The translations under genes and the position numbers were made by a program. This document shows positions 28,938-37,294 of a DNA stretch of 64,000 nt, piece by piece (position 1 is the first letter of the stretch; every line of letters starts with the position of its first letter). Source of the DNA: Anaerolineae bacterium. GTDB taxonomy: Bacteria > Chloroflexota > Anaerolineae > Aggregatilineales > J027. The DNA lies in the NCBI GenBank assembly GCA_021463865.1, contig JAJTXY010000016.1, positions 26,796 through 90,795 of the forward strand. Reading direction: 5' to 3'. The notes beneath the pieces are model-generated. The model made no database searches. It was not told where the DNA came from and saw only the letters and a list, made by a program, of their open reading frames with translations.

Positions 28938-31900
28938 TTATTTAAACCAATCGGGCGGCGTGTCATCGTCCCCACCAAAATTTGACTCATCAAAGTCTTC
29001 TGACTTATTAAAGTCTATTGAGGGTGCAGCCCCTTTTTGTCGGCGTAACCAAGGTGGGTCATGATCAAAATCAAATGATGCGGGTGCAGCCACCGGAATT
29101 GCCTCTGGTTCCACCTCAACGGTGGGTTCTCGGCGTTTCCCAAACAAGCGCCGACCCCGTTTTTGTTTTGGTTTGGCTGGCTCATCCCATTGCATTGGGA
29201 ACGCATCATCAAATTCCATATTAGTATCCGGCAAATCGCGTTTGGTGGCAACTGGTGTCACTTCGGCCTTATCGAAGCCAAAATCCGCCTCGTCTGGAAA
29301 TTCTTCGGGCAGCGTGGTTGGCACCGGTGACGAAGGACGGGTAGCGGCTTCTACTTCTTCGGGTTTCAGTTCACGCAGTTTAAAACCCGTTAGTTGATCG
29401 AGTTCAGAAATCATGGCCTCGGTTTGGTCGGTGATGCGATTTTGATCCGCGCTTGTAATCGAGGCAAGGAATACATCAATATTGTCTACCGGCTTGCGCT
29501 CCTCGGATTCTTTGGCGGCGGCGCGGGCAGGACGCTCATCAAAATCCACTGCCATTTGAATATCGGAGGTGTCAAGCCGAATATCATCACTCAGCCAATC
29601 GGGGGCAGCCGCGCTTTCAACTTCTGATTCTTCCAGCAGAAGATCATCTTGCCACTCTGCGGCCATGCCTGCTTCGGTTGATTCTTCAAGCTCTTGTTCG
29701 TCCAGATCAAGCCAATCTGTACGTTCCTCAGCAGTAACCGACATATCTTGGAAAAGGTCATCAAAGCCTGCAACAGGCGTTTCAGGTTCTTCGTCGATTT
29801 CCACACCAGCCAGCCAATCAGGCAATGCTTCGGCGGGTTCGGCCATTGGGATGGGGGCACTCGGTTCGGATTTACCAATGGAAGACAACCAATCGGCGGC
29901 GCTTTCGGGTTCGGCGATCTCCCCCTCGACATCCTCTAACCAGCCCGTATGCGGTTCGCCGATTTCGGAGAGATCGCCAAATAGGGCCTCCATGTCGGAT
30001 TTGGCAGTGACTTGAGGCTCTATTGCTTCATTGTCATCCAAATCGCCTCTTAGCCAATCGGGGATCTGCTTGGCTTGCGGGATGGCTTCTGGTGGTTCAG
30101 CTTGTCCAAATGAAGAGAGCCAATCAGAGGCACTTTCCGGTTCGGCGGTGCCTTCTTCCAAATCATCTAGCCAACCCGTGCGCGGCGCTTCAATTTCGGA
30201 GAGGTCGTCAAAGAGACTACCAAATTCGGGTTGTGGGGTGGCAGTAGTCTGTGGGATGGCTTCTGGTGGTTCAGCTTGTCCAAATGAAGAGAGCCAATCA
30301 GAGGCACTTTCCGGCTTGGCGGTGCCTTCTTCCAAATCATCTAGCCAACCCGTGCGCGGCGCTTCAATTTCAGACAGGTCATCGAAAAGACTGCCAAATT
30401 CGGGTTGTGGCGTGTCCTGCGGGATGGCCTGTGGTGGTTCAATCTGTCCAAATGAAGAGAGCCAATCGGAGGCACTTTCCGGTTTGGCGGTGTCTTCTTC
30501 CAAGTCATCCAACCAACCTGTGCTTGGGGTACTAATGTCGGAAAGGTCATCAAAGGCGCTTTCGAAGCTCTGGCTACTGGGCGCACCCACCTCACCAAAG
30601 TCATCCCCTAACAGTCGGCTCAGGTCATCATCGGAAACTTCCGTTCCCAGTGTATTTGACAGGGCCGATGGCGTGGAGAGCAGCCAATCGTCGCTGATTT
30701 CTTCACTTAAATCTACGGTTGACCCGGCGGTGGGTGATTCAAAATCCGTAAGCCACCCCGTACTGGGTTTATCAACCGCCGCGAGGTCGTCCACCGGAGC
30801 GCCGAACATCTTGTCAAAGTCGGCATCCGAGACATCCACTTTGGCAGATGGAGCTTCCAGCGAGGACGCCCAATCATCGGCGGGGACACTATCTAGTTCT
30901 GTTAGCCACCCAGTGCTTGGTTCGCCAATGGCTGAAAAATCATCCACCGAGGTGCTGAACATCGCATCTAATTCACTGTCGGTAACTTCTGGGGCAACCG
31001 ATTGGATCGGCTCAATGTCCCGCATCCATTCAGGAACTTCTTCATTCTCATCAACAGCGAGGAAGTCGGGCATATCGGGCACAGCGGCCTGCTGAACATC
31101 GTCTAACCAAGCTGTTCCCGGAATGAGATCATCGCTGAATAGGTCGGTGAATTCTTCATCCGAAACGTCTTGGGCAATGGAGGAAGTCTGTGGTGGAACA
31201 TTTAGCCATGCAGCAAGATCATCTACAGGTGTTTGTTCTGAAACGGTTTCGAGTGGTTCAGCCGAGGCAGGGAGTTCTGGCATGGCTTCATTCTCAAGCA
31301 CATTCCAGTCCACTTCGTCTAAACTAGACGCTCGACCCGGTGAGGCAAACACATCACTATCGGCATCCTGTCGCCACGGCAAATCACCTGTGACCCCCAA
31401 ATGACTTGGGGTAGAGGTGATGGGTTGTTGAGGAAGTTGGCTATCGAAAAGGACAGCGAATTCATCAATCGAACCCGTTTCGGCGGATGATTCGGGAGTA
31501 CCCTGTCGCCATGGAAGGTCACCTGTTACCCCCAAACGTTTTTCGGCGGCGGGGGGCGGTGTGACTAATTCATCTTCAAACAGCGAGGCGAATTCTTCAG
31601 CGGATTCTTGCTCGACTTTTTCGAGGGTCAGTGAAGGGGTATCCGGTGCTACGGCATCTGTCAGCCAATCAATTTCGTCGCCAGCAGCGGGTGATTCTTC
31701 ATCCAATTGGAAAATTGGCGGGGTGGCCGACACTGCCGTGCTTTCTGTTTCCCCCATTAGCCAATCATCAGTTTCAAAAGAAAAAGTAGGTTCTTGCTTT
31801 GCAGCGATTTCGGGCAGCATGTCGGTGCTGGCTATTGGGGCGGCTGAATGCGCGGGTACATCGGTTAGCCAATCGGGTGTTTCATCCTCAAATAGGGTTG

Positions 31901-33680
31901 TAAACTCGGCGTGATCCTCACCCTCAGATAAATCCGGGGCATCGGACAGCCAGCTTGGGGTTACGGGAGGTGTGGGGGCAGAGGTTTCGATAGCGCCAAA
32001 ATCCTCAAACAGCGTTTCTTCGTCCCACAGTGTCTGGCTAGGTTCGTTTGCTGCGGGTGTCGGGGATTCCTCGACCAACCAATCGGGCAGCGCTTCCTCA
32101 GCTTCTTCAGGTTTGCGGCCACCCATTGCCAACAATGCCGCCACTTCTTCAGCGGATGGTGGACGAGCCGCGGCCCGTAATTGTTCTAATTCCTCATCGG
32201 GATTCTCGCCAAAACTGAATTCTTCGACATCCCCGAAAATGGATGGTGGTTCATTGTCGGAGGCAATTTGAAGTTCTTCGCTTGACCAACCGGGTAGTTC
32301 TTCATCTTCCGCCTGTTGGATTTCTGCCAACAATCCTGTGAAACCTGTAGATTTACGCGGCGGCGGTGCTGCTTCAGTGGTCGTGAAATCTGGTATATCA
32401 TCCAACCAACTGGGGGTTGGTGCTACCACTTCTGGCTTTTGACTGGGCGGTTCTGCCATCCAATCCGGCAAAGGCGCTTCGGCAGTGGTATTCGTGAATA
32501 GGTCGCTGACGTTGACGGATGGGGCGGTTTCGGCGACATCGGCGAACCAATCGGGTAATTCATCTTCACCCGAAGCGGCAGGGGCTGGCGCTGGGGTCAG
32601 GCTAGCTTTGGCCGGACTCGGCTGACTCAATGAGCTTGCCATTTCGTTAAACCAGTCATCCGGGGCAGGCAAATCGGCGGTCTTGGGTTTGCCGCCAAAA
32701 TCCGCACCGGGGGTAAACCAATCCGGTAAATCATCGGCAGGGGTCGGACCCACCGCCTCACTCATCCAGTCGGGCATCTCTTGGGCGGTACTGCGTCCGG
32801 GACTGCGCGTCGGGGCAATGCTTTCGGGTGTATTGAATACATCGGTGATTTGGCTGATCCAATCCGGGGCAGGGCCAGCCACCGAGGTCGCCCCATCGGC
32901 TGTCCATTTGAGACGGGATAATACAAACGCCCCTTCAGGCAAGGTGGCCTGATTTTCGCTACTATAAATTAAGCGCAGGCTTTCATATGGCGCAAGGGCT
33001 TCGACTTTTTCTAAGAAAGGTTTGGCGTCGTCTGGACGGCGAGTTTCGATCCACAGTTTTGCCATCAATAAATTTAATGGCAAACAATCGGGCAGCACCC
33101 GCAGCACTTCCAGCGCCAGTTCACCTGCTTCCAGCATATGTCCGGCATCCCAGAGGGCATTGGCAAGGCGGACACGCAAATCTAAGCGATTGGGTTGTTC
33201 CACTAGGCTCTGCCGCAGTTCCGTAATGGCCTGCTCATACATCCCACTGCTGAGATACTGTTGAGCAAGTGCGGCGCGGGTCAATTGGATTTTGCGAGGA
33301 CTGGCTTCATCCCGGCGTTTATAGAGACGCTTGAGTTCATTAATGATGACGTTATTGTTCGGCATCTGTTCATTGGCACGTTCCATATGCCAGATCGCCT
33401 GATTCAACTGCTGCTGATTTTCATAGATGGAACTCATGCCGACATGGGCCACAAAATCGTTGGGGTCGGCGCTTAAAAGGCGCGGAAAAACTTGGGCGGC
33501 CTCTTCATGGCGGGCTTTTTCTAATAAAGCCTTGCCGAGTAAACGATATGTTTCCACATTTTTGGGGTAATGCTGCAAAATGTGGCGACAATGCCCGATG
33601 ACTTCCTCTAGGGCTTCACGTTGAAGTAAGAGGTCAAGTTCATCTAGGTAGGCACGGAGAGTTGTTGTAGACATGAGCAA
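28938..33680 (-). CDS. Very large acidic protein with N-terminal TPR and many DWL/GWL-type motifs
   Basis: N-terminal TPR repeats (HILQHYPKNVETYRLLGKALLEKARHEEAAQVFPRLLSADPND); repeated FGSLFDDLSEIEAPRTGWLDDLEEGTAxPESASDWLSSFGQAEPPEAIPQ. Confidence 0.8.
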   Translation of the reverse strand: MLMSTTTLRAYLDELDLLLQREALEEVIGHCRHILQHYPKNVETYRLLGKALLEKARHEEAAQVFPRLLSADPNDFVAHVGMSSIYENQQQLNQAIWHMERANEQMPNNNVIINELKRLYKRRDEASPRKIQLTRAALAQQYLSSGMYEQAITELRQSLVEQPNRLDLRVRLANALWDAGHMLEAGELALEVLRVLPDCLPLNLLMAKLWIETRRPDDAKPFLEKVEALAPYESLRLIYSSENQATLPEGAFVLSRLKWTADGATSVAGPAPDWISQITDVFNTPESIAPTRSPGRSTAQEMPDWMSEAVGPTPADDLPDWFTPGADFGGKPKTADLPAPDDWFNEMASSLSQPSPAKASLTPAPAPAASGEDELPDWFADVAETAPSVNVSDLFTNTTAEAPLPDWMAEPPSQKPEVVAPTPSWLDDIPDFTTTEAAPPPRKSTGFTGLLAEIQQAEDEELPGWSSEELQIASDNEPPSIFGDVEEFSFGENPDEELEQLRAAARPPSAEEVAALLAMGGRKPEEAEEALPDWLVEESPTPAANEPSQTLWDEETLFEDFGAIETSAPTPPVTPSWLSDAPDLSEGEDHAEFTTLFEDETPDWLTDVPAHSAAPIASTDMLPEIAAKQEPTFSFETDDWLMGETESTAVSATPPIFQLDEESPAAGDEIDWLTDAVAPDTPSLTLEKVEQESAEEFASLFEDELVTPPPAAEKRLGVTGDLPWRQGTPESSAETGSIDEFAVLFDSQLPQQPITSTPSHLGVTGDLPWRQDADSDVFASPGRASSLDEVDWNVLENEAMPELPASAEPLETVSEQTPVDDLAAWLNVPPQTSSIAQDVSDEEFTDLFSDDLIPGTAWLDDVQQAAVPDMPDFLAVDENEEVPEWMRDIEPIQSVAPEVTDSELDAMFSTSVDDFSAIGEPSTGWLTELDSVPADDWASSLEAPSAKVDVSDADFDKMFGAPVDDLAAVDKPSTGWLTDFESPTAGSTVDLSEEISDDWLLSTPSALSNTLGTEVSDDDLSRLLGDDFGEVGAPSSQSFESAFDDLSDISTPSTGWLDDLEEDTAKPESASDWLSSFGQIEPPQAIPQDTPQPEFGSLFDDLSEIEAPRTGWLDDLEEGTAKPESASDWLSSFGQAEPPEAIPQTTATPQPEFGSLFDDLSEIEAPRTGWLDDLEEGTAEPESASDWLSSFGQAEPPEAIPQAKQIPDWLRGDLDDNEAIEPQVTAKSDMEALFGDLSEIGEPHTGWLEDVEGEIAEPESAADWLSSIGKSEPSAPIPMAEPAEALPDWLAGVEIDEEPETPVAGFDDLFQDMSVTAEERTDWLDLDEQELEESTEAGMAAEWQDDLLLEESEVESAAAPDWLSDDIRLDTSDIQMAVDFDERPARAAAKESEERKPVDNIDVFLASITSADQNRITDQTEAMISELDQLTGFKLRELKPEEVEAATRPSSPVPTTLPEEFPDEADFGFDKAEVTPVATKRDLPDTNMEFDDAFPMQWDEPAKPKQKRGRRLFGKRREPTVEVEPEAIPVAAPASFDFDHDPPWLRRQKGAAPSIDFNKSEDFDESNFGGDDDTPPDWFK
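30081..30530 (-). repeat. In-frame coding tandem repeat, about 2.6 units of 168-174 bp
   Basis: GATGGC(TTCT/CTGT)GGTGGTTCA..TGTCCAAATGAAGAGAGCCAATC begins at 30081, 30255 and 30423; high DNA identity between units. Confidence 0.8.
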
Positions 33681-33865
33681 CGGCCCGCTTCGTTGGTGCG
33701 TTATTTACGCTTCCTTACGTTACTTTCATTATCCTATGACCAGCGCAAAAATACAACTCTAGTTCTGGTTCAAACCCTGTTAGGGATTCGCAACAGTTCG
33801 GTTAAGTTTTGGTCGGGTGTATAATAGACATAGGTAGGCAATAGAGAACTTAAGGGACTTTTGCC

Positions 33866-34936
33866 ATGATTACGACTACAACAGATTTACAAACTGCCCT
33901 CGACCAAATGACTGTCCCCGGTTCACTATACACCATAGTAGATAAAGATGAAAAATCGCTACGCTGTACGGCCTGTGGGCATAATTGCCTAATTAAAAAT
34001 GGCCGACGGGGGATTTGCAAAGTGCGTTTTAATCAAGATGGGCAATTGCGCGTGCCCTATGGCTATGTGGGGGCGTTGCAATGTGATCCGGTTGAAAAGA
34101 AGCCGTTTTTTCATGTCGCCCCCGGTACAGATGCGTTTAGCTTTGGGATGCTTGGCTGCAATTTACATTGCTCGTACTGCCAAAATTGGGATATTTCCCA
34201 GACATTAAAAGATGACGACGCCGGACGCGACCCACTGATTATTACTCCTGAGCAGGTGGTGGACTTGGCAAAACAATATCGGGCACGCTCGGTGACTAGT
34301 ACCTACAATGAACCACTGATTACAACGGAATGGGCGGTTGATATTTTCAAACTGGCGAAGAAGGCTGGATTGTATACCTTGTATGTATCCAGCGGCAATG
34401 CCACCCAAGAAGTCATTGATTATCTACAACCCCATCTGACGGGTTATAAAATTGACCTAAAATCCATGCGTGACAAGCCCTATCGTCAATTGGGGGCGGT
34501 TTTGCAACATGTCTTGGATACCATCAAGATGGTTTATGAAGCAGGCATTTGGCTGGAAGTGCTAACGCTGGTCGTGCCGGGGTTTAATGATAGCGAGGCC
34601 GAACTGCGGGATGCGGCTCATTATATTGCAGGCATATCGCCGGATATTCCTTGGCACGTTACGGCTTTCCATCCGGATTACAAAATGATGGAACCCCCAC
34701 CGACGACGACCGCCAAGCTAATCCGCGCCTCGGAAATTGGAGCGGAGGCAGGATTACACTATATATATGCAGGGAATATTCCGGGACATGTTGGGTCGTG
34801 GGAAGATACACGCTGTCCCACCTGCCAAACCACGCTCATTCGACGTATGGGCTACCGGATAATGGAGAACCGTCTATCTGCGACAGATGGTAAATGCCCG
34901 CACTGCCAAAGTGTGATACCCGGCATCTGGCATTAA
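33866..34936 (+). CDS. amrS: AmmeMemoRadiSam-type radical SAM enzyme
   Basis: Radical SAM motif GCNLHCSYCQNWDIS (CxxxCxxC), N-terminal CTACGHNCLIKNGRRGICKVR, C-terminal CPTC...CPHC pairs. Confidence 0.88.
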   Translation: MITTTTDLQTALDQMTVPGSLYTIVDKDEKSLRCTACGHNCLIKNGRRGICKVRFNQDGQLRVPYGYVGALQCDPVEKKPFFHVAPGTDAFSFGMLGCNLHCSYCQNWDISQTLKDDDAGRDPLIITPEQVVDLAKQYRARSVTSTYNEPLITTEWAVDIFKLAKKAGLYTLYVSSGNATQEVIDYLQPHLTGYKIDLKSMRDKPYRQLGAVLQHVLDTIKMVYEAGIWLEVLTLVVPGFNDSEAELRDAAHYIAGISPDIPWHVTAFHPDYKMMEPPPTTTAKLIRASEIGAEAGLHYIYAGNIPGHVGSWEDTRCPTCQTTLIRRMGYRIMENRLSATDGKCPHCQSVIPGIWH

Positions 34937-35014
34937 GCCACATCTCAGTGTATCATTTCTGGGTTAGGGCAGGCATCCCTGCTCATCCATAATGACGCGC
35001 TTGGAATAGGTCGC

Positions 35015-35332
35015 ATGATTAGAATTGTCCCCAAATATAAACTGTTGATGTCCTACGATATTAAACCGGAATCACAGGAGGTTTATTATCGCTTTGTAAC
35101 GACGGATTTTGTTCCGGCTTTGCGACTTATGCACATTTATATGACCGATGTGCATCATACGCTATGGGGCAATTATCCCGTTCGATTGGTTGAATTTGTG
35201 GCGGAATCCAAAGAAATTATTCACGAGGCACTCGACAGTGAGCGGTATAAACAGCTAGAAGAAAAGCTCAAGACCTATACCGAAAATTACAGTCGCAAGG
35301 TGATTCGTTACCGCGACGGATTTCAGATGTAA
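35015..35332 (+). CDS. Conserved-looking small hypothetical protein (105 aa)
   Basis: Complete ORF between two well-supported genes on the same strand. Confidence 0.6.
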   Translation: MIRIVPKYKLLMSYDIKPESQEVYYRFVTTDFVPALRLMHIYMTDVHHTLWGNYPVRLVEFVAESKEIIHEALDSERYKQLEEKLKTYTENYSRKVIRYRDGFQM

Positions 35333-35356
35333 CCCCCACTTTTCGAGGCCCATTCC

Positions 35357-36133
35357 ATGAAACTAACTGTTGTATTGCCCACGTATAATGAGGCAGAAAA
35401 TCTGCCCCGCATTGTTACGGCGTTGTTTGAACTTGAAATTCCCGATACCACCCTTTCGGTCTTGGTAGTAGATGATAATTCGCCGGATGGCACGGGGCAG
35501 ATCGCCGATGATTTGGCGGCAGAATTTCCGGGTCGGATGAGCGTTTTGCATCGGCAGGGTAAAGAAGGCTTAGGGAAAGCCTATCGTGCCGGATTTTCCA
35601 AAGCGATTGAGGATGGCGCGGAAGCCATCTTACAAATGGACTGCGATTTTTCCCACCAGCCACGTTACATCCCTCAAATGGTCGAGCAGTTGAAAACCCA
35701 TGATATGGTTTTGGGGTCGCGTTTTGCCAAAGGTGGTAGTGTGGATATTGCGTGGGCATGGTGGCGCAAACTGCTCAGTTGGTTTGCCAACAGCGTCTAC
35801 ATCCAATTGATTCTACGGGTGCCGATTCGGGATATGACAGGTGGATATAAGCTGTGGCGGCGCGAAACCTTGATTGGCGTTGGGCTAGATCGTATTCACT
35901 CCAACGGCTATATCTTCCAAACCGAAATGACCTATGTGGCCCTGCGTTTGGGGTATAAGGTCAAGGAAATCCCGATCTATTTCCCTGACCGCACCATCGG
36001 CGAATCCAAAATGAGTTTCCTCATCAGTTATGAGGCGGCGGCGCGGGTGTTCCAAGTCTTGGGGCGTCACCGCAAACTGAAACCCACTGATCGGGCTACC
36101 CAATTACCCGATATAAACTCGGTTATTCAATGA
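35357..36133 (+). CDS. Polyprenol-phosphate mannosyltransferase-like GT2 (Dpm1-like)
   Basis: VVLPTYNEAENLPRIV, VVDDNSPDGTGQIADDL, ILQMDCDFSHQPRYIPQM, VPIRDMTGGYKLWRRETL. Confidence 0.9.
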   Translation: MKLTVVLPTYNEAENLPRIVTALFELEIPDTTLSVLVVDDNSPDGTGQIADDLAAEFPGRMSVLHRQGKEGLGKAYRAGFSKAIEDGAEAILQMDCDFSHQPRYIPQMVEQLKTHDMVLGSRFAKGGSVDIAWAWWRKLLSWFANSVYIQLILRVPIRDMTGGYKLWRRETLIGVGLDRIHSNGYIFQTEMTYVALRLGYKVKEIPIYFPDRTIGESKMSFLISYEAAARVFQVLGRHRKLKPTDRATQLPDINSVIQ

Positions 36134-37136
36134 GAGGTAGATTGGGAATCGGGCCGATCACGGCGACGTACTTCGCTGACATCCAGCCAAGTTGCCCATT
36201 CCATTCTACATGATACCAACCCTCCGCACGCCCTATCACGGTGACAGGTGTTTCAATCGGCACATCGGCCACCAAAATTTCAGCATTGGTAGATGGGGCG
36301 GCACGCAGACGCACATAATCCAGTGTTAGGCCGGGGAGTGTTGCGCCGGGAATGCCTTGACCCATGACTGGCGGCACACCTAAACGAATCGGCATCGTGT
36401 TAGGGGTATCAAAGGGACGCGGGAGGGCTTCAAAACTCGCGCCGACACCTTGCAAATATTCCAAAAAAGTCGGTAGGACACGCTCCGTTACCCGATTGAC
36501 ATCATGCAGGCCGATCACCACACCATCGCCATATGAAAATACGCTGAAATAGGCCCGGTCAGACGATGAATCCCCGACTAGGTTGTTGATAACCTGTTCA
36601 TCAATCTCGGCAGCGGATTTGCCATTATCCCCAAAGCCGCAGTCATTGCCCGATACATGCCAGTTGTAGCTGATGATTTGTTCGCCTTCCCGCGTCGGAA
36701 ATGGTTTGACACCCCCGCCGGGTTGCCGGAAAAGTTTGGTTTGAGCATCGTAATGGGCGAGTTCTGGGCCAAGCGCATCCCGAATGGCGGCTTCAGTACG
36801 GTCATAGGAGGCTTGTACATCTTCATCGGGGGCGTCTGCATAGACTCCCGGTTCTTGCCATAAATGGTTGCCAATGGCGTGGCCTTCGCGGATGATGCGC
36901 TGCAAGATGGCCTCATTACCCTCAATTTGGAAGCCAATGACAAAAAAGGTCGCTTTGGCGTTGTGTTCGGCAAGAATGTCTAGAATTTGCGGGGTATACG
37001 CCGCAGTCGGGCCGTCCTCAAAGGTCAGATACACGCGGAAGGGCCCGGAATCGGCGTGGGCCTGCGGTGGAAAGAAGGACACCGCTAGGATAAGAATGGC
37101 ACATATAAGGCTCGTAGACCGCAGATTCTTTGGCAT
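36123..37136 (-). CDS. Secreted NodB-type polysaccharide deacetylase-like protein with C-terminal SH3b-like domain
   Basis: Signal peptide; VYLTFEDGPTAAYTPQILDIL, ATFFVIG, GHAIGNHLWQEP; C-terminal YVRLRAAPSTNAEILVADVPIETPVTVIGRAEGWYHVEWNGQLGWMSAKYV. Confidence 0.85.
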   Translation of the reverse strand: MPKNLRSTSLICAILILAVSFFPPQAHADSGPFRVYLTFEDGPTAAYTPQILDILAEHNAKATFFVIGFQIEGNEAILQRIIREGHAIGNHLWQEPGVYADAPDEDVQASYDRTEAAIRDALGPELAHYDAQTKLFRQPGGGVKPFPTREGEQIISYNWHVSGNDCGFGDNGKSAAEIDEQVINNLVGDSSSDRAYFSVFSYGDGVVIGLHDVNRVTERVLPTFLEYLQGVGASFEALPRPFDTPNTMPIRLGVPPVMGQGIPGATLPGLTLDYVRLRAAPSTNAEILVADVPIETPVTVIGRAEGWYHVEWNGQLGWMSAKYVAVIGPIPNLPLIE

Positions 37137-37294
37137 GAATCCCCTCTCCTTTTCATAAGTTTTGCCGAGTATAACCTTATACGAGGGCACAGGGTTTCAA
37201 CGCTTGCTTCACGATTGACCTCCGCTGGAAGGTCGGGTAAGGTTGAGAACGCAATCTGGCCGTGATGCAAACATCTAGTAACCGTATTATGTAG

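Noticed and set aside
29569-30015. 148-aa Ser-rich plus-strand ORF
   Set aside because: Antisense to the same large gene; compositional artefact.
30081-30530. Possible CRISPR-like or satellite repeat
   Set aside because: Units of 168-174 bp are in frame and encode a repeated protein module; no short repeats with unique spacers.
30031-31095. 354-aa plus-strand ORF with internal repeats (SCPNEESQSEALSG...)
   Set aside because: Antisense to the 1580-aa TPR/DWL gene; its repeats mirror the sense-strand repeats and show no RBS or domain.
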